From assembly GCF_019797845.1 (NCBI RefSeq), contig NZ_CP081864.1, forward strand, positions 868,001 through 932,000: a DNA stretch of 64,000 bases, given 5' to 3'. A model generated the notes under the pieces. That model had not been told where the DNA came from. It did not search any database and saw only the letters and a list, made by a program, of their open reading frames with translations. Positions 9,570-18,007 of the stretch are shown piece after piece (position 1 is the stretch's first letter; each line of letters opens with the position of its first letter). The DNA is from Symbiopectobacterium purcellii (GTDB lineage: Bacteria; Pseudomonadota; Gammaproteobacteria; Enterobacterales; Enterobacteriaceae). The position numbers and the translations under genes were made by a program.

Positions 9570-10562
9570 ATGTATTCCGTTACCATCGATACCGGCACCA
9601 CTAACACGCGCGTTTTTGTCTGGCAGGACAATCGCATTATAGCTGAAGCCAGCCAGGCAGTTGGCGTGCGCGACACGGCCATTACTGGCAGCAAAGAAAC
9701 CCTGACGCGGGGCGTACAGGCCGCTGTTCAGGCTGCACTGGCACAGGCGGCGTTACCGCCAGGGGCCAAGGTGACCTACCTGTCTGCGGGTATGATCACG
9801 TCCAATGTCGGCCTGTGTGAGATCCCGCACGTTGTGGCACCCGCGGGCATTAACGAATTGGCCGCGGGCATGGTGCAGCAGATCATTCCAGAAGTGAGCG
9901 ATCAGCCGATTTGGTTTGTTCCCGGCATTCGCAACAACGACGGTGCGGTTGCGCCGGAAAACGTCGAAAAAATGGATGTGATGCGCGGTGAGGAAGTGGA
10001 AACCATCGGTGCCATTGCCGCGCTGGATATTCGTGGCCCGGCGCTGATTATCCAGCCGGGTTCCCACTCCAAATTCATTAAAGTCGATGCAGATAATCGC
10101 ATTGAAGGCTGCGTAACCACCATTGCCGGTGAGTTGCTGGATGTCATTACGCAACGCACCATTCTGGCCAGTTCGCTGAAACACCAGTTCGCCAATGAAG
10201 TAGAAGCGAAGTTTCTGCTGCAAGGTGCACATGATTGCGCTGCCGTCGGTTTGGCACGCAGCTGCTTCTCGGTACGCATTCTCGATATGTTCGCGTCACT
10301 GAGTGATAACCAAAAGGCGAACTATTTGCTCGGTGCAGTATTACAAACGGATATTCTCGCGATCAAAAACAGCAAAGCGCTGAATATCTCCTCGGATGCC
10401 ACATTAGTGATTTGTGGCAAAAAAATATTAAAGAATGCCTTTGAAATATTAATTAAGGATGATGCCTTTTTTACCGGTGACGTGGTGGTGATTGATGATA
10501 ATCAGCCGTCGCTGTCTGGCTTAGGTGCATTGGAAATTGCCCGGGTCAGGAAAATTATTTAA
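9570..10562 (+). CDS. DgoK-family 2-keto-3-deoxy-sugar-acid kinase, copy 2
   Basis: Second DgoK-like kinase, 330 residues, parallel to copy 1: DTGTTNTRVFVW, AGMITSNVGLCEIPH, FVPGIRNNDG and MRGEEVETIG. It keeps the family motif GSHSKFIKVD with His and Lys, so it looks the more canonical of the pair. The likely reaction is ATP-dependent phosphorylation of a 2-keto-3-deoxy aldonate, giving the substrate of the aldolase encoded downstream. A GGAG-type ribosome site (GGCAGGAGAG) precedes the ATG. The last ~180 nt are more AT-rich than the body of the gene. Confidence 0.85.
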   Translation: MYSVTIDTGTTNTRVFVWQDNRIIAEASQAVGVRDTAITGSKETLTRGVQAAVQAALAQAALPPGAKVTYLSAGMITSNVGLCEIPHVVAPAGINELAAGMVQQIIPEVSDQPIWFVPGIRNNDGAVAPENVEKMDVMRGEEVETIGAIAALDIRGPALIIQPGSHSKFIKVDADNRIEGCVTTIAGELLDVITQRTILASSLKHQFANEVEAKFLLQGAHDCAAVGLARSCFSVRILDMFASLSDNQKANYLLGAVLQTDILAIKNSKALNISSDATLVICGKKILKNAFEILIKDDAFFTGDVVVIDDNQPSLSGLGALEIARVRKII

Positions 10563-10638
10563 CGAACATTCCGCCTACTGGCAGGCAGAAGAATGTCATT
10601 ACCTCTTACCCTACAGGTATTATTATAGGAATATCACG

Positions 10639-11946
10639 ATGAGTACTCTGGTTAATACCGACACCGCGAGTAAAAAGATCGGCAAGAAACGGTGGTTTGT
10701 CGTTTTCTTGTTATTAGTTGGTGGCGTTATCAATTATCTCGACCGCGCTGCATTATCCATTGCCGCACCTGACATGATGAAAGATCTGCATTTAACCAAT
10801 ACTGATATTGGCTTGATGGGGTCCGTGTTTGCACTGATTTACGCCATGTGCCAGCTGCCTTCCGGCTGGTTGGTCGATAAATTTGGGCCGAAGAAAGTCT
10901 ACAGCTGGGCTATCGGCCTGTGGAGCGGTGCCACCATGCTGACCGGCGCTTGCAGCAACCTGACCACGCTGCTGTTTGCGCGCGGTATTCTGGGTATCAC
11001 TGAAGCGCCGTGCTGGCCGGGTGCAGCGAAAATTACTGCCTCCTGGTTCCCGAAAAAAGAACGCGCACTGGCAACCGGTTTCTGGGATGCCGCATCCAAA
11101 TGGGGTCCTGCCATTGCACCACCGATTCTGGTTGCCATTATTGTACCGTTCGGCTGGCGTGCCTTGTTCTTTATCGCCGGTGGTATTGGCCTGATCTTCC
11201 TTGTGTTTTTCATCTTCGCTTACCATCAGCCGGAAAAGCACCCGACGCTGAGCAAAGAAGAGCTGGATTACATTAAAGAAGGGGGCGGCGGTACCGCTGA
11301 GAAACTGGGCAACAGTGAAGTCACCATTAGCTGGGGCGGGTTGTTCAAGTACAAATGCGTGTGGGGCATGATCCTGGGCTGGTTCTGCTATGTGTGGATG
11401 ATGAACATTTTCACCACCTTCCTGCCGCTCTATTTGATGAAAACCCAGAACATCGAACTCAAGGCGTTGGGCATCTACGCCAGTATCCCTTACTTCGGCG
11501 GTATCGTTGGGGCCATTGGCGGCGGGTATCTTTCCAAATGGCTGATGGACAGGGAAATTTTCAGTGATTCACTGGTTGCCAAACGCGTCACTATCAGCAT
11601 CTCCGCGCTGCTGGCAGGTGTTGCAGTCGTGGCTATTCCGTTCGCGACCAGCCTGACCGGTACGCTGGCTCTGTTGGTGATTGCCATGGCGCTGCTCTCA
11701 GCGCTTTCTGCAACCGGTTGGGCATTACCGGGTGATGTCGCTCCGGCATCCATGGTGGCCTCCGTGGGCAGTATCCAGAATTTCGGCGGTTACTTTGCCG
11801 GTTCACTCTCACCGTTGGTGACCGGCATGATCGCCGATGCCACCGGTTCTTACACCATGGCATTTGTCAGCGGCGGGATCATCGCTGGCTGTGCTGCCCT
11901 GTGCTACTGGTTCATCGTCAGAAAACCGATCGTCGCTAACGCATGA
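10639..11946 (+). CDS. MFS transporter, sugar-acid (galactonate/glucarate) type
   Basis: Inner-membrane proton symporter of the anion:cation symporter branch of the MFS, like DgoT and GudP. I start at ATG 10639, preceded by TAGGA, giving 435 residues; an earlier in-frame start at 10525 lies inside the upstream kinase. Twelve hydrophobic segments are apparent, with the TM1 signature NYLDRAALSIAAPDM and the A-like motif GWLVDKFGPKKVY between TM2 and TM3. It lies between the paired kinases and the aldolase and probably imports the locus substrate, a hexonate or 2-keto-3-deoxy acid. Confidence 0.88.
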   Translation: MSTLVNTDTASKKIGKKRWFVVFLLLVGGVINYLDRAALSIAAPDMMKDLHLTNTDIGLMGSVFALIYAMCQLPSGWLVDKFGPKKVYSWAIGLWSGATMLTGACSNLTTLLFARGILGITEAPCWPGAAKITASWFPKKERALATGFWDAASKWGPAIAPPILVAIIVPFGWRALFFIAGGIGLIFLVFFIFAYHQPEKHPTLSKEELDYIKEGGGGTAEKLGNSEVTISWGGLFKYKCVWGMILGWFCYVWMMNIFTTFLPLYLMKTQNIELKALGIYASIPYFGGIVGAIGGGYLSKWLMDREIFSDSLVAKRVTISISALLAGVAVVAIPFATSLTGTLALLVIAMALLSALSATGWALPGDVAPASMVASVGSIQNFGGYFAGSLSPLVTGMIADATGSYTMAFVSGGIIAGCAALCYWFIVRKPIVANA

Positions 11947-11954
11947 TCGCAGTG

Positions 11955-11978
11955 AAGGCGGCCTCGCGCCGCCTTTTT
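11955..11978 (+). terminator. Terminator after the MFS gene
   Basis: Stem AAGGCGGC / GCCGCCTT with a 5-base loop and a following T-run. It may only attenuate, because the aldolase gene follows in the same direction 50 bases on. Confidence 0.75.
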
Positions 11979-12031
11979 CGCCGTTTGTTGCAGTCGATTT
12001 AATAGTTAATTAAAGGGTTATGAGGTTATCA

Positions 12032-12700
12032 ATGATTAAGCACCGAGTGATTCACGCCATAGAAGAAACGGGCATTATCGCGATTGTCAGAGGGACAAAA
12101 CCCGAGGAGGTGATCCCCGTGGCACGCGCGCTCTACGATGGCGGCGTGCGCGTGTTGGAAGTGACCTGCAACACGTCAGGTTATCTGCGCAGTATTGAAG
12201 CGCTCACGGTGGAGTTGGGCGATAAAATGTGGATCGGTGCGGGAACCGTGATCAATCCGGTCATTGCGCAGTTGGTGATGGATGCCGGAGCCAATTTTGT
12301 GCTGGCACCGGATTTTAATCCGCAGGTGGTCAGCATGGTGCATGAAAAGCAGAAGCTGATGATTCCCGCCGTCGTTACGCCGTCTGAAATCTTGCAGGCG
12401 TGCCGTATGGGCGTCGATTTGTTGAAGCTGTTTCCGGCTAACGGTTTGGGCGTCAACTACCTGAAAGAGTTGCAGGGGCCGCTTAACAATCTCTCGATCA
12501 TTCCTGTTGGCGGCGTGACGCTGAATAATGTCGCAGACTTTGCACAGGCGGGGGCATTTGCCGTTGGGGTAGGCAGCGAACTGATCAATAAAACGTTAGT
12601 GGCCGAGCAAGCATGGCAACAGTTAACCGAACTGGCGCAGACCTTTATTACGCGTTTTCGGGAAAATAAAAAGCCGGATGACGTTTGTTACCCTCTCTGA
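12032..12700 (+). CDS. KDPG/KDPGal-type aldolase (Eda/DgoA family)
   Basis: Class I aldolase that cleaves 2-keto-3-deoxy-6-phospho-sugar acids to pyruvate and glyceraldehyde 3-phosphate. With the ATG at 12032 (GAGG six bases before it) the protein has 222 residues; an ATG at 12020 would add four. Key residues are visible: E43 in VLEVTC, T72 in GAGTV and the Schiff-base K132 in LLKLFPANG. The C-terminal phosphate-binding turn is PVGGVT with GVGSEL. The kinases upstream should make its phosphorylated substrate. No sugar-acid dehydratase is present in the window. Confidence 0.9.
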   Translation: MIKHRVIHAIEETGIIAIVRGTKPEEVIPVARALYDGGVRVLEVTCNTSGYLRSIEALTVELGDKMWIGAGTVINPVIAQLVMDAGANFVLAPDFNPQVVSMVHEKQKLMIPAVVTPSEILQACRMGVDLLKLFPANGLGVNYLKELQGPLNNLSIIPVGGVTLNNVADFAQAGAFAVGVGSELINKTLVAEQAWQQLTELAQTFITRFRENKKPDDVCYPL

Positions 12701-12751
12701 TTGACTATCATCTTCCGATAATGGCTGCCTGCTGCACTATTAACGCGGGTT

Positions 12752-12770
12752 GCCCTTATCGGGCTCTTTT
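12752..12770 (+). terminator. Short hairpin with T-run after the aldolase gene
   Basis: GCCC-TTATC-GGGC followed by CTTTTATTTTTT. The stem is short. A TATAAT -10 for the regulator gene follows at 12799-12804. Confidence 0.5.
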
Positions 12771-12821
12771 ATTTTTTCTTACCGCTATGGTTATCTTGTA
12801 TAATCCCGCGCAAGCGAATGC

Positions 12822-13634
12822 ATGGGGATGGATGGCGTGGAAAAAATCAATCGCTCGGTGGCCAGAGCGCTGGATATGCTGGAGTTGGTCGCAGGAACGC
12901 GGGATGAGTTAACCATAACGGAAATCAGTACTCAATTAGGCATACCGAAAAGCACCACCTTCGATATTATTTATACGCTGGTGGATAAAGGCTACCTTGA
13001 AATCGCCAATCCCCGTGTCAAATCTTTCCGTCTGGGGCTTAAACTGTTCCAGACCGGTGCGGTTTATCTCGATCAAACGCCGTTTCACGAAGCCGCACGT
13101 TCGGTGCTGGAAGAACTGGCTGCCAGCGCGCAGGAAACCTCGTTCCTGGCGATGGAAAACGACGGTATGCTGGTGTATCTGGATAAAGTGGAGAGTGCTG
13201 CATCAGTGCGTACCTCTGCGCGCATCGGCTCCAATAACCCGCTTTATTGTACTGGCCTTGGGAAGGCGCTGCTGGCGACGATGCCGGATGAACAGGTCAA
13301 AGCCATTCTCGATAAAACCGGCGGTTTGCAGCCAATTACGCCTTTTACCGTGACGGATGAAGCGCGTTTTTTCGGCGTGCTGAACGAAGCGCGCCAGCGC
13401 GGCTACGTGATTGACGATCGTGAACATAACGCGGAAGTCTTTTGTGTCGCAGCCCCTATTTATAACGCTCGGGGTAACGTGCAAGCGGCGCTGAGTATTG
13501 CCAGCCTGTTTTCCAAAGTAAAAGATAACCCTGAGCGTATTGCTGAGCTGGTTTCGCTGATATCAACGGCGGCGCTCACGCTATCGCGTCGTATCGGTTT
13601 TCGTGGTGAACATCTGTATCAGGAGTTTCGTTAA
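12822..13634 (+). CDS. IclR-family transcriptional regulator
   Basis: DNA-binding regulator, 270 residues. The N-terminal winged helix contains SVARALDMLELVAG and the recognition region ISTQLGIPKSTTFDIIYTLV. The C-terminal effector domain has the family motif GLGKALLATMPDEQV and a C-terminal ASLFSKV segment. It closes the sugar-acid locus and probably controls it, sensing a pathway intermediate as KdgR-type proteins do. The start is uncertain: ATG at 12822 or 12828, or GTG at 12837, none with a clear ribosome site. Confidence 0.88.
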   Translation: MGMDGVEKINRSVARALDMLELVAGTRDELTITEISTQLGIPKSTTFDIIYTLVDKGYLEIANPRVKSFRLGLKLFQTGAVYLDQTPFHEAARSVLEELAASAQETSFLAMENDGMLVYLDKVESAASVRTSARIGSNNPLYCTGLGKALLATMPDEQVKAILDKTGGLQPITPFTVTDEARFFGVLNEARQRGYVIDDREHNAEVFCVAAPIYNARGNVQAALSIASLFSKVKDNPERIAELVSLISTAALTLSRRIGFRGEHLYQEFR

Positions 13635-13671
13635 GTCAGCCGCGTGTTTTCGCGCGTGATGGAGTGTTGTG

Positions 13672-14250
13672 ATGTCGTCTCCCATAAAGCTCATTGAAAA
13701 AAAACTGCTGTCCGATAACTGGTATGTATTGCACAACTACACGTTCGATCTGCAACGTAAACAGGGCGGTGTGGTGCGACAGCGGCGTGAAGTTTATGAC
13801 AAAGGCGATGGCGCCACCATTCTGCTCTATAACCGGGATAAAAAGACGGTAGTGTTGACGCGCCAATTTCGCATCCCGACTTACCTCAACGGTAATGAGA
13901 GCGGCATGCTGTTGGAAACCTGTGCTGGCCTGCTGGATGCGTTGTCGCCGGAAGCGTGCATCCGTAAGGAAGTCATGGAAGAAACCGGCTACCGCATCGA
14001 GCAGGTCGAAAAACTGTTTGAAGCCTACATGTCGCCCGGTAGCGTGACGGAAAAGGTGCATTTTTTTGCCGCAGAATACGCGCCTTCCCAACGTCTGGCG
14101 TGCGGCGGTGGCGTGGATGATGAAGACATTGAGGTTATCGAACTGCCGTTTACTGACGCGCTGGCGATGATCAAAGACGGGCGTATCTGTGATGGTAAAA
14201 CCATCATGCTGCTGCACTATGCGCAACTACAGGGGTGGTGTGCAGCGTAA
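13672..14250 (+). CDS. nudK: GDP-mannose pyrophosphatase NudK (Nudix)
   Basis: Nudix hydrolase that splits GDP-mannose and related nucleotide sugars. Start at ATG 13672 with GGAG seven bases upstream; 192 residues, the E. coli size. Its Nudix box is visible as [20 protein letters not shown], close to the GX5EX7REUXEE pattern. Flanking family segments are [28 protein letters not shown] text and [11 protein letters not shown]. It is next to tkt/talA, as in E. coli. Confidence 0.95.
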   Translation: MSSPIKLIEKKLLSDNWYVLHNYTFDLQRKQGGVVRQRREVYDKGDGATILLYNRDKKTVVLTRQFRIPTYLNGNESGMLLETCAGLLDALSPEACIRKEVMEETGYRIEQVEKLFEAYMSPGSVTEKVHFFAAEYAPSQRLACGGGVDDEDIEVIELPFTDALAMIKDGRICDGKTIMLLHYAQLQGWCAA

Positions 14251-14259
14251 AAAGATGAA

Positions 14260-14280
14260 GGGGCGTTTCTGAGGCGCCCC
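14260..14280. terminator. Hairpin between convergent nudK and tkt
   Basis: GGGGCG / CGCCCC with a 9-base loop at the convergent gene ends. There is no long T-run, so termination strength is uncertain. Confidence 0.5.
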
Positions 14281-14291
14281 GATTGTTGACG

Positions 14292-16178
14292 TTAGCCTTG
14301 GCGTAACAGCGAACGCGCCACACCCACCACGTTATCCACCGTAAAGCCAAACACCTCGAACAGTTTTTCCGCCGGAGCCGATTCGCCGAAGCTCGTCATG
14401 CCCACAATCGCCCCGTTCAGGCCGACATACTTGTACCAGTAGTCAGCAATGCCCGCTTCGATCGCCACCGCCAGTTCCACTTCTGAACCGGTAGCAATCA
14501 GGATCAGGTCCGGCTGGCCGTCGCTGTCTTTCAGCACGTAAGCGCCTTTCGCCACGTCCGCCAGTTGCTGCGCGGTGCGTGCCTGTTGGGCCAGGTTTTG
14601 ACGCGACAGGATCAGCGCTGTCGGGCCATCCTTGCGCTCGATGGCGTATTTCCAGGCCACCGCGGTTTCTACCTGATCCGCCGGACGCCAGGTGCTCATG
14701 TTTGGTGTCACGCGCAGGCTCGCCATTTGCTCTACCGGCTGGTGCGTCGGGCCGTCTTCACCCAGACCGATGGAGTCATGGGTATAGACGTAGATGCTGC
14801 GGATTTTCATCAGTGCGGCCATACGCACCGCGTTACGGGCATATTCCACAAACATCAGGAAGGTCGCGGTATACGGCAGGAAGCCGCCGTACAGCGCCAG
14901 ACCGTTGGCGATGGCGGTCATGCCGAACTCGCGCACCCCGTAGTGGATGTAGTTGCCTGCCGGGTCTTTATCCAGCGAGACCGAGCCGGACCAGATGGTC
15001 AGGTTGCTCGGTGCCAGGTCGGCAGAGCCGCCGAGGAATTCCGGCAGCAGCTTGCCGTAGGCTTCCAGCGCGTTCTGCGAGGCTTTGCGGCTGGCAATTT
15101 TCGCCGGGTTGGCTTGCAGCGCTTCAATGAATTTCTGAGCATCAGCCTGCCAGTTGGTCGGCAGGTCGCCAACGGTGCGGCGTTTGAATTCGGCAGCCAG
15201 TTCCGGATAGGCCTTGGCATAGGCGGCAAACGTCTCGCGCCAGGCACTTTCTTTCTGTGCGCCAGCCGCCTTGGCATCCCAGGCGGCATAGATGTCAGCA
15301 GGGATTTCAAACGGCGGGTATTTCCAGCCCAGCTGTTCGCGTGAAGCGGCCACTTCAGCGTCACCCAGCGGCGCACCGTGGGAATCGTGCGTGCCGGCCT
15401 TGTTCGGTGAACCAAAACCAATCACGGTTTTGCACATCAGCAGAGACGGTTTGTCCGTTACCGCGCGCGCCTGCTCGACAGCGCGGGTGATGGCATCGGC
15501 GTCATGGCCGTCGACCCCACGCACCACGTGCCAGCCGTACGCTTCAAAGCGTGCTGCGGTGTCATCGATAAACCAGCCTTCCACGTGACCGTCAATGGAG
15601 ATGCCGTTGTCATCATAGAACGCCACCAGCTTGCCCAGCTTCAGGGTACCGGCCAGCGAGCACACCTCATGGGAGATGCCTTCCATCATGCAGCCATCAC
15701 CCATGAACACGTAGGTGAAGTGGTCAACGATATCGTGACCCGGGCGGTTGAACTGCGCCGCCAGCGTGCGTTCCGCCAGGGCCATGCCGACCGCGTTGGC
15801 GATACCCTGCCCGAGTGGGCCGGTGGTGGTTTCCACGCCGTCGGTGTAACCGTACTCCGGGTGCCCCGGGGTTTTGGAATGCAGTTGGCGGAAATTCTTG
15901 AGCGCTTCAATCGGTAGGTTGTAGCCGGTGAGGTGCAGTAGGCTGTAGATGAGCATGGAAGCGTGACCGTTGGAGAGAACGAAACGGTCGCGGTTGGCCC
16001 AGTGCGGGTTAGCCGGGTTGTGATTAAGGTAATCGCGCCACAGGACTTCGGCGATATCTGCCATACCCATGGGTGCGCCCGGGTGACCGGATTTGGCTTT
16101 TTGCACGCCATCCATGCTGAGTGCGCGGATGGCGTTGGCACGTTGACGACGGTCGTGCGGCGTATCAGACAACGACAT
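14292..16178 (-). CDS. tktB: Transketolase (TktB-like) with internal deletion
   Basis: Thiamine-diphosphate enzyme moving two-carbon units in the pentose phosphate pathway. The N-terminal domain ([30 protein letters not shown]) and the Pyr domain ([30 protein letters not shown]) are intact. At 14458-14470 the text jumps from GSEVELAVA directly to [13 protein letters not shown]. coli transketolases have about 44 more residues here, in the C-terminal domain. At 628 residues the protein is therefore short of the usual 663-667, in frame. It is third in the derI-talA-tkt unit, 15 bases after talA. Activity is doubtful. Confidence 0.9.
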   Translation of the reverse strand: MSLSDTPHDRRQRANAIRALSMDGVQKAKSGHPGAPMGMADIAEVLWRDYLNHNPANPHWANRDRFVLSNGHASMLIYSLLHLTGYNLPIEALKNFRQLHSKTPGHPEYGYTDGVETTTGPLGQGIANAVGMALAERTLAAQFNRPGHDIVDHFTYVFMGDGCMMEGISHEVCSLAGTLKLGKLVAFYDDNGISIDGHVEGWFIDDTAARFEAYGWHVVRGVDGHDADAITRAVEQARAVTDKPSLLMCKTVIGFGSPNKAGTHDSHGAPLGDAEVAASREQLGWKYPPFEIPADIYAAWDAKAAGAQKESAWRETFAAYAKAYPELAAEFKRRTVGDLPTNWQADAQKFIEALQANPAKIASRKASQNALEAYGKLLPEFLGGSADLAPSNLTIWSGSVSLDKDPAGNYIHYGVREFGMTAIANGLALYGGFLPYTATFLMFVEYARNAVRMAALMKIRSIYVYTHDSIGLGEDGPTHQPVEQMASLRVTPNMSTWRPADQVETAVAWKYAIERKDGPTALILSRQNLAQQARTAQQLADVAKGAYVLKDSDGQPDLILIATGSEVELAVAIEAGIADYWYKYVGLNGAIVGMTSFGESAPAEKLFEVFGFTVDNVVGVARSLLRQG

Positions 16179-16193
16179 AATGGGCTCTCCAAA

Positions 16194-17144
16194 TCACAGT
16201 TGCGCTGCGAGCATCGCTTCCAGCTTTTCCTGATCGATAGCGAACAGGCGAATGCCTTCCGCCAGCTTGTCTACCGCCATGGCATCCTGACAATGCTCCC
16301 AGCGGAACTCGGCTTCGCTCAGCGGGGAAGGGCGGTGTAGCGCTTCCACCGACGGCGTGAGCTGGCGCGTTATCGGGGCGCTGCTGTTTTTCAACTGATC
16401 GAGCAGTGACGGTGAGATAGTCAGGCGATCGCAGCCTGCCAGCGCCAGAATCTGTTCTACTTTACGGAAGCTGGCACCCATGATCACCGTGTTATAGCGA
16501 TGGCGTTTGTAATAGTCGTAGATCTTTTGCACTGAAAGCACGCCGGGATCCTGCTCGGCCTGATAGTGTTCAGCGGGTTGCTTGGCCTGATACCAGTCGT
16601 AGATACGGCCAACAAACGGCGAGATAAGAAACACGCCTGCTTCGGCACAGGCGCGTGCTTGGGCAAAGGAAAACAGCAGCGTCAGGTTGCAGTTGATCCC
16701 CTCGCGTTCCAGCGCTTCCGCCGCACGGATGCCTTCCCAGGTGGAAGCCAGTTTAATCAATATGCGCGAGCGCGGGATGTCCTTCTCTTCATACAGACTA
16801 ATCAGCTTGCGCGCCTTGGCGACGCACATGCCGCGATCGAATGACAGACGAGCATCCACCTCGGTAGAGATGCGCCCCGGCACCGATTTGAGGATCTCGG
16901 CACCGATATTGACCGCCAGACGGTCGCCCGCGTTGATCAGTTGGGTCGCGCTGTTTCCCCCCTGGTGGCGGGCATAGGTAATGGCTTCTTCAAACAGCGG
17001 GCTATATTGAGGTAGGGTGGCCGCTTTCAAAATCAGTGAGGGGTTGGTGGTCGCGTCCTCGGGTGAAAACTGACGAATCGCATCAATATCACCGCTGTCC
17101 GCGACGACAACGGTAAACTGCTTCAGGGCATCCAGTTGATTCAT
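16194..17144 (-). CDS. talA: Transaldolase A
   Basis: Class I transaldolase moving a dihydroxyacetone unit between sedoheptulose 7-P/erythrose 4-P and fructose 6-P/glyceraldehyde 3-P. Starting at 17144 gives 316 residues, the TalA length (an ATG at 17147 is equally possible). D17, the Schiff-base K131 in [16 protein letters not shown] and the block [30 protein letters not shown] are present. It starts 4 bases after the derI stop and is followed by tkt after 15 bases, so the three genes form one operon that would use erythrose 4-phosphate. Confidence 0.96.
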   Translation of the reverse strand: MNQLDALKQFTVVVADSGDIDAIRQFSPEDATTNPSLILKAATLPQYSPLFEEAITYARHQGGNSATQLINAGDRLAVNIGAEILKSVPGRISTEVDARLSFDRGMCVAKARKLISLYEEKDIPRSRILIKLASTWEGIRAAEALEREGINCNLTLLFSFAQARACAEAGVFLISPFVGRIYDWYQAKQPAEHYQAEQDPGVLSVQKIYDYYKRHRYNTVIMGASFRKVEQILALAGCDRLTISPSLLDQLKNSSAPITRQLTPSVEALHRPSPLSEAEFRWEHCQDAMAVDKLAEGIRLFAIDQEKLEAMLAAQL

Positions 17145-17148
17145 CATG

Positions 17149-17607
17149 TCACCGCCCGTTTTCCTGCTGCTCATAGTAGCCGATGCGATCCACTTTGGGT
17201 GCCGATCCCCCGCCTTCAAATTCAGAAGCCAGCCAGGCTGCGACGATCTCTTTTGCCAGTTCTGGCCCGATAACCCGCGCGCCCAGCGAGATAATTTGCG
17301 CATTATTACTTTTTCTGGCGCGCTGTGCGGAATAGGTGTCATGGCATTGGGCTGCCCGGATCCCCGTGACTTTGTTGGCGACAATACTCATGCCGATTCC
17401 GGTGCCACAGATCAGAATCCCGCGCTCGTGTTTTCCTTCTTTGATGGAGACAGCAACGGTGTGTGCAACATCGGGGTAGATCGGATTTTCGCCACTGGGA
17501 TCGTAGCTGTAGTCGGTAACCTGCAATCCCTGCTGTTGTAAAAATTCACTAATGATGTTTTTCAAATCGATCGCGGCGCTGTCTGCGCCAATCGCAATTG
17601 CGTGCAT
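17149..17607 (-). CDS. derI: RpiB-family isomerase, probable D-erythrulose-4-phosphate isomerase
   Basis: RpiB/LacAB-fold sugar-phosphate isomerase of 152 residues. I choose ATG 17607 because AGGAG lies six bases upstream; the ATG at 17613 directly abuts it. The catalytic Cys67 and anion-binding loop ([14 protein letters not shown]) and His89 (AQCHD) are visible. The first loop reads GADSAA, where ribose-5-P isomerase B has D-H-A-G, as in erythrulose-phosphate isomerases of the DerI/EryI type. Context supports DerI: it is divergent from lerK-lerI-oiaC-apnO and leads the talA-tkt operon that would consume its product. Confidence 0.85.
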   Translation of the reverse strand: MHAIAIGADSAAIDLKNIISEFLQQQGLQVTDYSYDPSGENPIYPDVAHTVAVSIKEGKHERGILICGTGIGMSIVANKVTGIRAAQCHDTYSAQRARKSNNAQIISLGARVIGPELAKEIVAAWLASEFEGGGSAPKVDRIGYYEQQENGR

Positions 17608-17914
17608 ACCCATCTCCTGCCTTACTAAAGGTCAACATAGCGCCAGATCCGGCGTTTCATGGCTAACATATACCGATCGTATCAAATGTTCAATTAGTGA
17701 TTATTTGTTTTTAATTGCCAGGTGTGCTGGATCTTCTATGAAAGGTGATCAAGGTCACTAATTGCGCTTTTTAAGCGTTGTTTTACCTTTTATACACATA
17801 TTTGGATCATGCTCACAATTTTTAAACAGAGTGGTAGGCAAAGAATCGGCGCGATCATATCGTTCATATGTTCACTGTGTGTATTATTGATTTGACTCTT
17901 TAGAGGGCATAACA
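17608..17914. promoter_or_regulatory. Divergent control region for derI and apionate operons
   Basis: Gene-free 307 bases between two divergent units. A CRP-like site GGTGA-TCAAGG-TCACT lies at 17744-17759, eight of ten consensus bases. Two related motifs of the form CGATC(G/A)TATC...ATGTTCA occur at 17674-17692 and 17852-17874, one near each gene start. They are candidates for the SorC-type regulator encoded at 23894. All assignments are by eye. Confidence 0.5.
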
Positions 17915-18007
17915 ATGTCTCAGACCGATACGCAAACGATAACAACGACGATAGAACACAAAGGTCACACCAGGCACTCCATCGCGAACGGCAGGGGGGC
18001 AGTATGA
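17915..18007 (+). CDS. 30-residue leader ORF coupled to the transporter gene
   Basis: A short frame starting ATG 17915 with AGAGGG about eight bases upstream encodes a 30-residue Thr- and His-containing peptide (MSQTDTQTITTTIEHKGH...). Its TGA overlaps the ATG of the next gene in an ATGA, the usual sign of translational coupling. No family is recognised. It could be a real small protein, a regulatory leader, or the remains of an older N-terminus of the transporter. Confidence 0.45.
   Translation: MSQTDTQTITTTIEHKGHTRHSIANGRGAV

Noticed and set aside
17149..17607. derI as ribose-5-phosphate isomerase B
   Set aside because: The first loop has D-S-A rather than D-H-A-G, and the gene is placed with erythrulose-phosphate genes; not fully excluded.
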